Assembly: GCF_034067285.1 (NCBI RefSeq)
Contig: NZ_CP139286.1
Location: 1,240,001 to 1,304,000, forward strand
Reading direction: 5' to 3'
DNA length: 64,000 nt
DNA from: Acinetobacter pittii
GTDB lineage: Bacteria > Pseudomonadota > Gammaproteobacteria > Pseudomonadales > Moraxellaceae
The notes beneath the pieces were generated by a model that was not told the origin of the DNA, searched no databases, and was given only the letters and a program-made list of their open reading frames with translations. The position numbers were made by a program, and so were the translations under genes. Below are positions 1-8,864 of this stretch, one piece after another. Within the stretch, counting starts at the first letter, position 1. Every line of letters starts with the position of its first letter.

Positions 1-767
1 CATTGGGTGACCGCGCACGTCCAATTACCGATTTCTTAAATAACTTAACAGCTCCAGTTTTCTATCTGGTTGGTATGTTAATGAAGCTAGCTCCAATCGG
101 TGCTTTTGGTGCAATGGCTTTTACCATCGGTGCTTATGGAATCGAATCAATTGGTAATTTATTACTATTAATTATGACGTTCTATATTACAGCGGTGTTG
201 TTTGTCATCGTGATCTTAGGAGCTGTAGCTCGTTATAACGGCTTCTCAATTATCCATTTAATTCGCTATATCAAAGATGAACTTTGGCTGGTTTTAGGGA
301 CGAGTTCTTCTGAAGCAGCTTTACCATCTTTAATGGATAAAATGCAAAAAGCAGGTTGTGAAAAATCGGTAGTCGGTTTGGTGATTCCAACAGGTTACTC
401 ATTTAACCTTGATGGTACAAATATCTACATGACCATGGCTGCTCTGTTTATTGCACAAGCGTGTAACGTGGACTTATCCATTAGTGAACAAATTGCATTG
501 CTTCTAGTTGCGATGGTAAGTTCTAAAGGTGCAGCAGGGGTGACTGGTGCAGGCTTTATTACTCTGGCTGCAACTCTATCGGTTGTACCAGCTGTTCCTG
601 TTGCAGGTATGGCGTTAATTCTTGGTATTGACCGTTTTATGTCTGAGTGCCGTGCATTAACAAACTTAGTAGGGAATGCCTGCGCAACAATCGTTGTAGC
701 ACGTTGGGATAAAGCTTTAGATAAAGATCTTTTAGATAAAGCCTTAAAGAACCATAAAGCAGAATAA
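1..767 (+). CDS. dctA: C4-dicarboxylate:cation symporter DctA (3' part)
   Basis: C-terminal 254 residues of a DAACS-family secondary transporter that imports C4-dicarboxylates such as succinate, fumarate and malate across the inner membrane. The gene enters from the left edge, so the start is outside the window. Visible family signatures are the serine-rich [10 protein letters not shown] loop, the [19 protein letters not shown] segment that binds substrate and cation, [13 protein letters not shown], and [15 protein letters not shown] near the end. The last two fit DctA better than the related glutamate carrier GltP, which has SKGIAGVPG and a different final helix. A strong stem-loop follows the stop. 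Assignment within the family rests on motif memory, so another dicarboxylate or amino-acid member is possible but less likely. Confidence 0.85.
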   Translation, partial: LGDRARPITDFLNNLTAPVFYLVGMLMKLAPIGAFGAMAFTIGAYGIESIGNLLLLIMTFYITAVLFVIVILGAVARYNGFSIIHLIRYIKDELWLVLGTSSSEAALPSLMDKMQKAGCEKSVVGLVIPTGYSFNLDGTNIYMTMAALFIAQACNVDLSISEQIALLLVAMVSSKGAAGVTGAGFITLAATLSVVPAVPVAGMALILGIDRFMSECRALTNLVGNACATIVVARWDKALDKDLLDKALKNHKAE

Positions 768-773
768 CCTTAT

Positions 774-829
774 AAAAAAAATCTGTAGCTAAGGGCAATT
801 TGGGAGAGTAGCCCGGCTACAGATTTTTT
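774..829 (+). terminator. Intrinsic terminator after dctA, probably bidirectional
   Basis: Arms AAATCTGTAGC (to 789) and GCTACAGATTTTTT (816-829), with an inner GGGC/GCCC pairing at 793-796 and 811-814. A-run on the left and T-run on the right let it serve both dctA and the minus-strand 67-residue gene ending at 931. Confidence 0.8.
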
Positions 830-930
830 CAACATCTAAAAATATATTTTAATTAAACCATTCTAAAGTTCTGCAACATTGCTTATCTTTTAAAAAAGAC
901 AATCTTAAATAAAAAATGAGTTGTAAAAAA

Positions 931-1134
931 TTATGCTTTTAAGTGATCTTCAAACTCTTCACCTAATTGCATCGCTAATGAATTTCCTGCCAAATCACAG
1001 GTCACTAAACCATATTCTTTTTTAAAACTAAAAGTAAAACCTTTTCCATCAGCAAGATTTTTAACTGAATACCCTAACTTTTCTAACCAAATACGAAACG
1101 CAATCAAATTTTTAGCTTTAACAACCTTTTTCAC
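931..1134 (-). CDS. Small conserved-looking hypothetical protein, 67 aa
   Basis: I do not recognise this protein. It is a short, soluble, lysine-rich polypeptide with no signal peptide or membrane segment. The N-terminal half (KNLIAFRIWLEKLGYSV) could form an amphipathic helix and the rest alternates like a small alpha/beta fold. The start is GTG at 1132-1134, supported by a good AGGAG ribosome site seven bases upstream on the minus strand, which argues that this is a real gene and not a chance frame. It stands alone between the dctA terminator and an AT-rich gap. No function is proposed. Confidence 0.6.
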   Translation of the reverse strand: MKKVVKAKNLIAFRIWLEKLGYSVKNLADGKGFTFSFKKEYGLVTCDLAGNSLAMQLGEEFEDHLKA

Positions 1135-1440
1135 GTGAGAACTCCTTCTATCCGTGGCATTACATCTTATTTATTAATAGGGTTTTAAGTAGATTTTTTA
1201 AAGGGGGAAATCTTTGTTTTATTTTGCAACTTGTAAAAAAAGTAAGATAGAGAAAGAAAAGTTTTCTTTTTTATAAAATTATAGAGAGGTTATGTAACTA
1301 AAAAATAAAAACTTTTTATTTAAAAGATTGTCCCTTAGCAGATTTTTAAAAAATTATAAATTTGGCGAAATTTTAAAAAAAGCTGAATAAATAAGAATAA
1401 AGTAAATGTAAAAAATAATTACCATGAATCTGTACTATGC
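1135..1440. other. AT-rich gap with no recognised gene
   Basis: Very A/T-rich spacer between the 67-residue gene and the gloB terminator. It must hold the promoter of the minus-strand small gene at its left end. A self-complementary AAAGAAAA/TTTTCTTT run lies near 1253-1269. I see no tRNA-like fold, no ORF with a ribosome site and no repeat. Confidence 0.5.
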
Positions 1441-1478
1441 AAAAAGATACAGTTTTTAAAATGAAACTGTATCTTTTA
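1441..1478 (-). terminator. Intrinsic terminator after gloB
   Basis: Perfect inverted repeat AAAGATACAGTTT / AAACTGTATCTTT with the pyrimidine run on the minus-strand 3' side. It lies 14 bases beyond the gloB stop. Confidence 0.8.
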
Positions 1479-1491
1479 TTGAAGATTAATT

Positions 1492-2223
1492 TTAGAAATT
1501 ATCTTTAAGGGCACGTAAGTGAGCAAAGTCTTCGGCACTTTCTGCACGGAGAAAAGGATTTGTTGCCAATTCAAGTTCTATGGTACTGGGTAGGGTGATT
1601 GATCCTTGTTTACGTAGCTCACGGACTTCTTCAGCTCGTTCAGATAAAGCATGATTGTGTGGTTCTACCGTTAATGCAAATTCGGCATTTGAAAGTGTGT
1701 ACTCATGCGTGCAATATACTTTGGTTTGTGTGGGTAATGCTGCTAAACGACTAAGTGAGTGATACATTTGTTCTGCCGTACCTTCAAATAATCGACCACA
1801 TCCCATTGCAAATAAAGTGTCGCCGCAGAAGACAGCTTCTAACTCTTCAATAAAATAGACAATATGACCTAAAGTATGGCCAGGGGTCGCAATAATTTCT
1901 ACTTTTAAATCATTAAACTTTAGGTGGTCATTATGCTGTAAGGGATGGGTAATTCCCGGAATTTTTGAAAGCTCATCACGTGGACCATACACTGTAATAT
2001 TTTGAGCAGCAGTTAAATCAGCAACTCCACCGATATGGTCTTTATGCCAATGTGTAAGCCAGATTTGTTTTAAATTTAACTGATGATTCTGACAAAAGTG
2101 GGTAACGAGTTCTGCCTCTGTTGGATCAACTGCAACAGCTTCTTGGGTTTCAGTATCTTCTAAAATCCAGATATAGTTTTGGAGGGCATTCTGTACATCA
2201 ATAAAATGAATTCTATAACGCAT
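1492..2223 (-). CDS. gloB: Hydroxyacylglutathione hydrolase (glyoxalase II)
   Basis: Second enzyme of the glyoxalase route. It hydrolyses S-D-lactoylglutathione to D-lactate and glutathione, completing methylglyoxal detoxification in the cytosol. The metallo-beta-lactamase fold is shown by the dinuclear metal motif THWHKDH at residues 57-63, the later ATPGHTLGHIVYF with its metal histidine, CGDTLF with the bridging aspartate, and CTHEYTLSNAEFA, which is typical of the glyoxalase II C-terminal part. Length 243 residues is close to the 251 of E. coli GloB. The ATG start has an AGGA site upstream. It is monocistronic with its own terminator. Confidence 0.93.
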   Translation of the reverse strand: MRYRIHFIDVQNALQNYIWILEDTETQEAVAVDPTEAELVTHFCQNHQLNLKQIWLTHWHKDHIGGVADLTAAQNITVYGPRDELSKIPGITHPLQHNDHLKFNDLKVEIIATPGHTLGHIVYFIEELEAVFCGDTLFAMGCGRLFEGTAEQMYHSLSRLAALPTQTKVYCTHEYTLSNAEFALTVEPHNHALSERAEEVRELRKQGSITLPSTIELELATNPFLRAESAEDFAHLRALKDNF

Positions 2224-2335
2224 TGTTTTATCCTAAAACCAAATCCAAAAAGTAAATAATCACTAATTTTGATCATAACAGAAAATAGTATTAACCTATG
2301 CACTCAACTAGTTGATGAAAAGGACTTATATAAAA

Positions 2336-2365
2336 CAAAAAAGCCCCCATGTAGGGAGCTTTTTA
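2336..2365 (-). terminator. Intrinsic terminator after metI
   Basis: AAAAAAGCCCCC / GGGAGCTTTTT stem-loop just past the metI stop, with its T-run reading out on the minus strand. It ends the metQNI transcript. Confidence 0.8.
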
Positions 2366-2375
2366 TATGGATGAT

Positions 2376-3071
2376 TTAACGTACCTTGGCGAGCCAGTTG
2401 CCTAGTGTCTGTACAATCTGTACTAAGAGCAATAGAACAATCACTGTTAAAATCACCACACTTGTATCAAAACGTTGATAGCCATAAGAAATAGCTAAAT
2501 CGCCAATACCACCTGCGCCAACGGCACCAGCCATTGCTGTTGCACCGATGAGACTGATGGTCGCTGTGGTTAAGTTTAAAATGAGTGAACTGCGTGCTTC
2601 TGGCAAAACAAAGCGGGAGATAATTTGCCAAGGTGTAGCACCCATCGCCTGAGCAGATTCAATAATTCCTTCATTTACTTCGAGTAGGGAAGTCTCAATC
2701 AGGCGTCCCATATATGGCCCAACATAAATTGTTAAAGGAACGATCGCGGCCCATGTACCAATTGAAGTACCTACCAATAACTTGGTAAGAGGAATTACTG
2801 CAATAAGTAAGATAATAAATGGCAGAGAGCGTAACGCATTTACAATCGGGTTAAGTAAATGATAAATGAATCTATTTGGCAAAATACCTTCCGGACGGGT
2901 TACAAGCAGGATAATTCCTTGAATAAAACCCCAAATACCACCAAATAAAAGCGCAAAAAACACCATGTGAAATGTTTCTTGCAACGCTGTTACAAATTGG
3001 TCAATTGAAAGGGAACTGTGCCAGAAAGGCTGAGTAAGTTCAGTCAACCATTGTACGATAAAATCTCTCAT
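2376..3071 (-). CDS. metI: Methionine ABC transporter permease MetI
   Basis: Inner-membrane permease of the methionine importer MetNIQ. The 231 residues hold about five hydrophobic helices (roughly 30-55, 75-95, 100-115, 165-190, 200-225). The cytoplasmic EAA loop that docks the ATPase is visible as ESAQAMGATPWQI. The ATG overlaps the metN stop as ATGA (4 bases), and an AGGAGA ribosome site sits inside the end of metN, so the two are translationally coupled. Methionine specificity comes from the neighbouring MetQ and from the MetN C-terminal domain, since permeases of this class are hard to tell apart alone. Confidence 0.9.
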   Translation of the reverse strand: MRDFIVQWLTELTQPFWHSSLSIDQFVTALQETFHMVFFALLFGGIWGFIQGIILLVTRPEGILPNRFIYHLLNPIVNALRSLPFIILLIAVIPLTKLLVGTSIGTWAAIVPLTIYVGPYMGRLIETSLLEVNEGIIESAQAMGATPWQIISRFVLPEARSSLILNLTTATISLIGATAMAGAVGAGGIGDLAISYGYQRFDTSVVILTVIVLLLLVQIVQTLGNWLAKVR

Positions 3072-4093
3072 ACTTGATCTCCTGATTGAACTACACCTAC
3101 TTCATTTTGTTCCAAAAACTCGATAGCCTGTTTAATCAACTGAGGATCGCCTAGAAGCTGCACAAACATTTGGCCAATCACAGTACCGTTAATTTCAGTC
3201 ATGTTTGCGAACAAGATATTTAAGCTAATATCAAATTGTTTAATCAGTGACTGAATTACTGGCTCTTGAGCCGAGCGCCCTAAGAACTGTAAACAGTAGA
3301 TGCTATGATGATGCTGATTCTCGAGTTGATTTAAAATATTCACAGGCAACTGTTGATGTAAAACAGTTTGAATGAAGTTTTTAGTCGTCGGGTGTTGAGG
3401 TTTACTAAAGATATCAATCGTTGAACCTTGTTCAATGACTTTACCTGCTTCCATCACAGCCACATGATCACAAACAGTTTCAATGACATCCATTTCATGG
3501 GTCACCATAACAATTGTGATTTTTTGCTCTTGATTGATTTTCTTGAGTAGCTCTAACACAGACTTGGTTGTTTGTGGGTCGAGGGCAGAGGTTGCTTCAT
3601 CACACAAAAGAATTTTTGGATGATTTGCCAAAGCACGAGCAATACCGACACGTTGCTTTTGGCCGCCAGAAAGCTCATCTGGATAAGCATCTTTTTTATG
3701 CTTAAGATCAATGAACTCCAATAATTCATTCAAGCGCTTTTCACGTTCTGCCTTATTGTAATTCAGCAGACGCATTGGCATTTCGATATTTTCAGCAACC
3801 GTCTTGGTTTGTAGCAAATTGAAGTGCTGGAAAATCATACCAATATTTGCACGTTCCTGACGTAATGAACGCGCATCCAAAGCAGTGAAGTCCTTTTGAT
3901 TAATGATAACCTGACCTTCATTTGGTCGTTCAAGTAAGTTAATCAGGCGGATTAAAGTACTTTTACCTGCACCACTATAGCCAATAATCCCAAAAATACT
4001 TCCTTCTGGAATTTCCAAATTAATTTGGTCCAGAGCTCGTATGGTTTGGCCTTTAAGCTGATAGTGCTTTGAAATGTTTTTAAATTGAATCAT
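3068..4093 (-). CDS. metN: Methionine ABC transporter ATP-binding protein MetN
   Basis: ATPase that powers methionine uptake. Walker A is GYSGAGKST at residues 38-46, the signature is LSGGQKQRVGIARAL, Walker B is ILLCDEATSALDP, and the switch histidine is in MVTHEMD. After the ATPase domain (about 1-245) comes a C-terminal NIL-type ACT-like domain (about 265-341), which in the family binds methionine and inhibits transport when the cell is replete. Total length 341 matches MetN. The start lacks a strong ribosome site (GACGAC only) and lies just beyond a terminator hairpin after metQ, so expression is probably lower than that of metQ. Confidence 0.92.
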   Translation of the reverse strand: MIQFKNISKHYQLKGQTIRALDQINLEIPEGSIFGIIGYSGAGKSTLIRLINLLERPNEGQVIINQKDFTALDARSLRQERANIGMIFQHFNLLQTKTVAENIEMPMRLLNYNKAEREKRLNELLEFIDLKHKKDAYPDELSGGQKQRVGIARALANHPKILLCDEATSALDPQTTKSVLELLKKINQEQKITIVMVTHEMDVIETVCDHVAVMEAGKVIEQGSTIDIFSKPQHPTTKNFIQTVLHQQLPVNILNQLENQHHHSIYCLQFLGRSAQEPVIQSLIKQFDISLNILFANMTEINGTVIGQMFVQLLGDPQLIKQAIEFLEQNEVGVVQSGDQV

Positions 4094-4108
4094 GTCGTCA
4101 AAAACTAT

Positions 4109-4147
4109 GCTAAAAAGAAAAAACAGGCAAAGAGACTTTGCCTGTTT
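4109..4147 (-). terminator. Internal terminator/attenuator between metQ and metN
   Basis: A 12-bp perfect stem, AAACAGGCAAAG (4121-4132) with CTTTGCCTGTTT (4136-4147) and a 3-nt loop, followed on the minus strand by TTTCTTTTT. It lies inside the metQNI operon, between the binding-protein gene and the ATPase gene. Confidence 0.8.
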
Positions 4148-4168
4148 CGCGTTGCCGGTATTATATTA

Positions 4169-5041
4169 CTATTTAGCTTCCGTGAGGTAGCTGATTGGCT
4201 GATTCACGTCAACTTTTGTACCACCAAAGTGTTGTTCAACGTATTTTTTAACAGCTTCAGTGTGGTATAGCTGACCAACCTTCTGAAGAATTGGGTCATC
4301 TTTACGAGATTCTGCTGCCGCAAGAATATTTACATTGAGTTTAGTGCTTTGATCAACTGGCTCATAGTAGATAGAATCTTTAAGTACATTTAGACCACCT
4401 TCCAGCGCTAAAGTATTACCTAAAATGATTGCATCCACTTCATCTTTTACGCGTACAGCAGTTGCCATTTGGATTGGTTTAATATCAATTTTTTTGCTGT
4501 TATCGATAATATCGCTTGGCGTACCTTTCGCAGGATCGAAGTCAGCTTTAAGCTTGATTAAACCAGCACTTTGTAATAACAATAACGCGCGAGCTTCATT
4601 CGCCGCATCATTAGGAATTGCAATGCTTGCACCTTGAGGGAATTCTTCTACTTTTTTATGTTTACTTGAGTAGATACCCATTGGTTCAAGATAAGTTGTA
4701 GCAACTGGTGCAATTTTATCTTTGTTTGATGCATTGAAAGCAACTAAATATGCATAAGATTGGAATGCGTTTAAGTCAACTTCTTTATTAGCTACAGCTG
4801 TATTCATTGCAACATAATCAGTGAAGTTTTTCACTTCAAGCTTAATACCAGCAGCTTTAGTTTCCGGTAAAGTTGAAATATAACGCCAGATGTCAGCGTC
4901 AGAACCCGTTGAGGCAATAACCACAGTTTGAAGTTGTGATGAATCACCGCTTTTTCCAGCTTGTGGTTCACTTTGTTGTTTACCGCAGGCTGCAAGTAAT
5001 AGCACAGACACGCTTAAAAAAAGACTGATCAGCTTTTTCAT
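4169..5041 (-). CDS. metQ: Methionine-binding lipoprotein MetQ
   Basis: Periplasmic substrate-binding lipoprotein of the MetNIQ importer. The N-terminus is a lipoprotein signal with lipobox LLAAC (lipidated Cys19), followed by a Ser/Gly/Gln-rich tether. The mature part is a NlpA/MetQ-family binding domain: ASTGSDADIWRYI, DLNAFQSYAYL, IAIPNDAANEARALLLLQ and the KVDVNQPISYL end are typical. It is the first gene of the operon. A hairpin sits in its leader and a strong terminator follows it, an arrangement that would make binding protein in excess over the membrane components. D- or L-methionine is the expected ligand. NlpA-type paralogues cannot be wholly excluded. Confidence 0.92.
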   Translation of the reverse strand: MKKLISLFLSVSVLLLAACGKQQSEPQAGKSGDSSQLQTVVIASTGSDADIWRYISTLPETKAAGIKLEVKNFTDYVAMNTAVANKEVDLNAFQSYAYLVAFNASNKDKIAPVATTYLEPMGIYSSKHKKVEEFPQGASIAIPNDAANEARALLLLQSAGLIKLKADFDPAKGTPSDIIDNSKKIDIKPIQMATAVRVKDEVDAIILGNTLALEGGLNVLKDSIYYEPVDQSTKLNVNILAAAESRKDDPILQKVGQLYHTEAVKKYVEQHFGGTKVDVNQPISYLTEAK

Positions 5042-5480
5042 GTAAAAAAAGTCCTGATTAAGTGAGAGATCAACTATTTAAGTTGCCTCTCGACTAGTAA
5101 AGAAATGAGTTTTGTTGCAACGTCACAAAGTTTTCAAGGCTAAAGGTTATTACTTATAGCTCTTTTCTAATTCTTCAGACACTTGATTTACCGCATTCAT
5201 CTGAGCTAAATAAAACTATTTTTACAACAGTTTTATCTTGTATTCTCAGTTTTTAAACGGTCTCTAAAAGTATGAGTGTTAAAAATAACGATTATCTTTA
5301 ACAGAATTAGATGATGTGCCCTAATATTTAAAGACACATTAACTTTATGGAAAGTTCCAACGCTTTAACTAATCATATCAATAAAAACATATTCAATATA
5401 GTGGACATCTTTCGATCTTAATCATCACAATTGAATAAAAATTAAGATTAATATGAATATTTAAGATAAGTGAAGACGAA
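5042..5480 (-). promoter_or_regulatory. metQ upstream region with leader hairpin
   Basis: A gap of about 480 bases without a recognisable gene, carrying the metQ promoter and leader. Just upstream of the metQ ribosome site is an imperfect inverted repeat, 5061-5075 with 5081-5094 (GAGAG..CAACT facing AGTTG..CTCTC), able to fold in the mRNA. The palindrome GTTGCAAC lies at 5114-5121. The rest (5160-5460) is AT-rich and shows nothing I can name. It does not match a SAM riboswitch that I know. Confidence 0.4.
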
Positions 5481-5483
5481 AAA

Positions 5484-5515
5484 TAAAAAAGCCCTCCAAA
5501 GAGAGCTTCTTTATA
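5484..5515 (-). terminator. Terminator after purD
   Basis: Imperfect stem AAGCCCTC / GAGAGCTT with A-run on the left, giving a U-rich tail on the minus strand. It lies about 10 bases past the purD stop. Confidence 0.6.
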
Positions 5516-5524
5516 TTTAAACTT

Positions 5525-6811
5525 TTATTCAGCTTTTTCACGTGCAATTGCGCGATAACCGATATCGCTACGATATTGCATACCTGTGAATGTAACTTGG
5601 CCACATACTTCAAGTGCATTGATTTGCGCTTCAAGAACGCTGTCACCCAAAGCAGTTACACAAAGAACTCGACCACCAGAAGTCACAATATGACCGTCTT
5701 CACGAGTTGCAGTGCCTGCATGGAAAATTTTAGTATCTTCAGGTGATTGTCCAATACCTGAAATTACATCACCTTTGCGCACACTATCAGGATAACCTTC
5801 TGCTGCAAGTACAATACCGATTGACTTGCGCTCATCCCATTCAGCTTCATTTGGTAAGTTACCAGCAATACCTGCTTCTACCAATTCAACAAGAGATGAT
5901 TTTAAGCGCATCATGATGGGTTGAGTTTCAGGGTCACCAAAACGACAGTTGAACTCGATTACACGTGGTTGACCTTGTTCATCGATCATTAAGCCAGCAT
6001 ATAAGAAACCAGTGTAGACATGTCCGTCAGCAGCCATACCTTCAACAGTCGGGCGCATGATTTCATTCATAACGCGTTCGAAAATGTCTGAAGTAACAAC
6101 TGGAGCAGGAGAGTAGGCGCCCATACCACCAGTATTAGGACCTTGGTCACCTTCAAAAATACGCTTGTGATCTTGAGAAGTTGCCATTGGTAAAATGTTT
6201 TTACCATCAATCATACAAATGAAAGAAGCTTCTTCGCCTGCAAGGAACTGTTCAATTACCACACGTGAACCAGCATCACCGAATTTGTTGCCAGCAAGCA
6301 TGTCATCAATTGCTGCAAAAGCTTCTTCGTTAGTCATTGCAACGATTACACCTTTACCAGCAGCAAGACCATCTGCCTTAATTACAATTGGTGCACCATT
6401 TTTTTCAACATAAGCTTTAGCTGCATCAACTTCCGTAAATACTTCGTAAAAAGCAGTTGGAATGTTATGACGCTTTAAAAAATGTTTAGCAAATGCTTTT
6501 GAGCCTTCAAGCTGAGCAGCGTATTGAGTCGGTCCCCAAATTTTTAGACCTGCTTCACGTGCAGCATCTACTACACCATTCACTAAAGGTGCTTCTGGGC
6601 CAACAATAATTAGCTCAACATTATTTTCTTTAGCAAAAGCAATAATTGCAGGGTTGTCTAAAATATCAAGTTGAACATTTATACATTTGTCTTCTGTTGC
6701 TGTACCAGCATTACCAGGTGCAACGAAAACTTGAGTAACTTTGGTATCTTGCGCGATTTTCCATGCTAAAGCATGTTCACGACCACCACTACCTAAAACT
6801 AAAATATTCAT
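5525..6811 (-). CDS. purD: Phosphoribosylamine-glycine ligase (GAR synthetase)
   Basis: Catalyses the ATP-dependent joining of phosphoribosylamine and glycine, step 2 of de novo purine synthesis. The N-terminal domain opens with MNILVLGSGGREHALAWK, followed by the PGNAGT loop. The ATP-grasp part contains PIVIKADGLAAGKGV, EEASFICMIDG, GDQGPNTGGMGAYSPAP and VIEFNCRFGDPETQ. The C-terminal domain completes 428 residues, one fewer than E. coli PurD. An AAGGA site precedes the ATG. It lies 123 bases downstream of purH in the same direction, matching the widespread purH-purD pairing. Confidence 0.96.
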   Translation of the reverse strand: MNILVLGSGGREHALAWKIAQDTKVTQVFVAPGNAGTATEDKCINVQLDILDNPAIIAFAKENNVELIIVGPEAPLVNGVVDAAREAGLKIWGPTQYAAQLEGSKAFAKHFLKRHNIPTAFYEVFTEVDAAKAYVEKNGAPIVIKADGLAAGKGVIVAMTNEEAFAAIDDMLAGNKFGDAGSRVVIEQFLAGEEASFICMIDGKNILPMATSQDHKRIFEGDQGPNTGGMGAYSPAPVVTSDIFERVMNEIMRPTVEGMAADGHVYTGFLYAGLMIDEQGQPRVIEFNCRFGDPETQPIMMRLKSSLVELVEAGIAGNLPNEAEWDERKSIGIVLAAEGYPDSVRKGDVISGIGQSPEDTKIFHAGTATREDGHIVTSGGRVLCVTALGDSVLEAQINALEVCGQVTFTGMQYRSDIGYRAIAREKAE

Positions 6812-6845
6812 TTTTAATTTGTTCCTTAACTTTAATCCTTTTCAT

Positions 6846-6925
6846 CCCCCTCTATCCCTCAAGGTGGAGTTTAGCTCCATTATTGTGGAAAACCCTCCTG
6901 AATAAAAGGAGGGTTAGGGAGGACT
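6846..6925. repeat. REP-like inverted-repeat element between purH and purD
   Basis: Perfect 9-bp arms AACCCTCCT (6891-6899) and AGGAGGGTT (6907-6915) with a 7-nt loop, bracketed by C-rich (6846-6860) and G-rich (6916-6922) tracts that are roughly complementary to each other. It is richer in GC than its surroundings and lacks a clean T-run, so it looks more like a dispersed intergenic repeat than a standard terminator. Confidence 0.45.
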
Positions 6926-6934
6926 AAATTTAAA

Positions 6935-8509
6935 TTAGTGGCGGAAATGGCGCATACCAGTGAAGACCATTGCAATACCAGCTTCATCTGCTGCTGCGAT
7001 TACTTCTTCATCACGCATAGAACCACCTGGTTGAATGATGCATTTAATGCCAGCTTTAGCTGCATTATCAATACCATCACGGAACGGGAAGAATGCATCG
7101 GAAGCCATTACAGCACCTTCAACAACTAAACCAGCATGTTCAGCTTTAATGGCAGCAATACGAGCTGAGTTAACACGGCTCATTTGACCTGCACCTACAC
7201 CAATAGTTTGGCGGTTTTTAGCATAAACAATTGCGTTTGATTTCACATATTTCGCAACTTTCCAAGCAAAGATGAGATCATCAATTTCTTGCTCAGTCGG
7301 TGCACGCTTAGTAACTACTTTAAGATCATCTTTAGTGATCATGCCCAAGTCTTGATCTTGAACAAGTAAGCCGCCATTAACACGTTTGTAGTCAAGTTGC
7401 GGTGCACGTGCATCAATTGCAGGTAATTCACCACATACTAAAACACGTACGTTTTTCTTTGCGCCAGTTACTTCAAGTACACCATCGGCAATGCTTGGAG
7501 CAATAATGACTTCAACGAATTGACGCTCTACAATTGCTTGAGCAGTTGCTACATCTAACTCACGGTTAAATGCAATGATACCGCCAAAAGCAGATTCTGG
7601 ATCTGTTGCGTAAGCTAAATCATAAGCAGCTTTAATACCGTCTAAAGAAACAGCAACACCACAAGGGTTAGCATGTTTTACGATTACACAAGCAGGTTTT
7701 GCGAATGATTTAACACATTCAAGTGCTGCATCTGTATCTGCAATATTGTTATAAGACAATTCTTTGCCTTGTAACTGTTTTGCAGTAGAAACTGAAGCTT
7801 CCTTTGCATTTGCTTCAACATAAAATGCTGCAGATTGATGTGGGTTTTCACCGTAACGTAAATCTTGTGCTTTGTTCAATTGGGTATTGAATGTGCGAGG
7901 GAATAAATCAGCTTCGCCTTCGGTCTTACCAACGCGAGCGCCTAAGTAAGAAGCGATCATGCCGTCGTATTGAGCTGTATGTTCAAATGCTTTAACTGCT
8001 AAATCAAAACGCGTTTCATAAGAAAGTGAACCAGCGGTTTTTAATTCATTGATTACAGTGTCGTAATCTGAAGCATTTACAACGATACCCACTGAAGCAT
8101 GGTTTTTAGCTGCTGCACGCACCATTGTAGGACCACCGATGTCGATATTTTCGATTGCATCAGGAAGAGTACAGTCTGGTTTTGCAACAGTTGCAGCAAA
8201 TGGATAAAGGTTTACAACAACAAGATCAATCGGATCAATGTTGTGTTCTTCCATAACTGCTTCGTCTAAACCGCGACGAGCAAGAATACCACCATGAATT
8301 TTTGGATGTAATGTCTTAACACGACCATCCATCATTTCAGGGAAGCCCGTATGTTCAGATACTTCTACAACCGCGATATTATTATCTTTAAGCAACTTAT
8401 ATGTGCCGCCTGTAGATAATAGTTCTACCCCTAGAGCTGCAAGGTTTTGAGCAAATTCGACAATTCCTGTCTTATCAGATACAGAAATCAAAGCACGTTT
8501 AATAGTCAT
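6935..8509 (-). CDS. purH: Bifunctional AICAR formyltransferase / IMP cyclohydrolase
   Basis: Performs the last two steps of IMP synthesis. The N-terminal MGS-like cyclohydrolase domain starts [19 protein letters not shown] and includes [31 protein letters not shown] and NLYPFAAT. The C-terminal transformylase domain carries [29 protein letters not shown] and the closing [11 protein letters not shown]. The frame is open further upstream to 8572, but that extension crosses the fis terminator and has no family counterpart, so I set the start at ATG 8509 (524 residues against 529 in E. coli). It lies between fis and purD, the same order as in Pseudomonas. Confidence 0.96.
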   Translation of the reverse strand: MTIKRALISVSDKTGIVEFAQNLAALGVELLSTGGTYKLLKDNNIAVVEVSEHTGFPEMMDGRVKTLHPKIHGGILARRGLDEAVMEEHNIDPIDLVVVNLYPFAATVAKPDCTLPDAIENIDIGGPTMVRAAAKNHASVGIVVNASDYDTVINELKTAGSLSYETRFDLAVKAFEHTAQYDGMIASYLGARVGKTEGEADLFPRTFNTQLNKAQDLRYGENPHQSAAFYVEANAKEASVSTAKQLQGKELSYNNIADTDAALECVKSFAKPACVIVKHANPCGVAVSLDGIKAAYDLAYATDPESAFGGIIAFNRELDVATAQAIVERQFVEVIIAPSIADGVLEVTGAKKNVRVLVCGELPAIDARAPQLDYKRVNGGLLVQDQDLGMITKDDLKVVTKRAPTEQEIDDLIFAWKVAKYVKSNAIVYAKNRQTIGVGAGQMSRVNSARIAAIKAEHAGLVVEGAVMASDAFFPFRDGIDNAAKAGIKCIIQPGGSMRDEEVIAAADEAGIAMVFTGMRHFRH

Positions 8510-8559
8510 GATGTTTAATTCAACAATTTCAAGTCTACGGATTAAAACCAATAAGCATA

Positions 8560-8590
8560 AAAAAATGCCCACGACGTCGTGAGCATTTTA
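8560..8590 (-). terminator. Terminator between fis and purH
   Basis: Stem AAAATGCCCACGAC / GTCGTGAGCATTTT with one mismatch, centred on the palindrome ACGACGTCGT. A-rich flank gives a U-run on the minus strand. It lies 4 bases past the fis stop, so fis and purH are at least partly separate transcripts. Confidence 0.75.
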
Positions 8591-8594
8591 TCAT

Positions 8595-8864
8595 TTATTC
8601 ACTCATTAAACCGTGAGCTTTTAACTTTTTACGTAAAGTGCCACGGTTGAGTCCAAGAATCTCTGCAGCACGTGTTTGATTACCACGTGTATATTCAAGA
8701 ACTACAGATAAAAGAGGTTTCTCCATTTCTGCTAGCACCATGTCATATACCTGAGATGGTTGCTCACCTTGCAATTGTGCAAAATAATGGCGAACTGCGC
8801 GATCCACGTGGATGCGAAGAGCAACATCAGATTGTGCAGTAAAAATAGGAGATTTGCTATTCAT
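8595..8864 (-). CDS. fis: Fis-family nucleoid-associated DNA-binding protein
   Basis: Small 89-residue protein ending in the Fis helix-turn-helix: [20 protein letters not shown]. The preceding [20 protein letters not shown] is the dimerising helical core. Family members bend DNA and influence rRNA, tRNA and recombination functions. ATG 8864 is chosen. The open frame runs on to a TTG at 8885, but that adds residues absent from the family and has no better ribosome site. Its neighbourhood (prmA, zinc-ribbon gene, purH, purD) matches the Pseudomonas fis locus except that dusB is not present here. In its relatives fis expression follows growth phase; no operator is evident here. Confidence 0.9.
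   Translation of the reverse strand: MNSKSPIFTAQSDVALRIHVDRAVRHYFAQLQGEQPSQVYDMVLAEMEKPLLSVVLEYTRGNQTRAAEILGLNRGTLRKKLKAHGLMSE

Noticed and set aside
5461..5646. 61-residue minus-strand ORF at the end of purD
   Set aside because: It overlaps the purD coding end in another frame and the purD terminator.
8510..8572. N-terminal extension of purH
   Set aside because: It crosses the fis terminator and adds residues absent from PurH proteins; ATG 8509 matches the family start.
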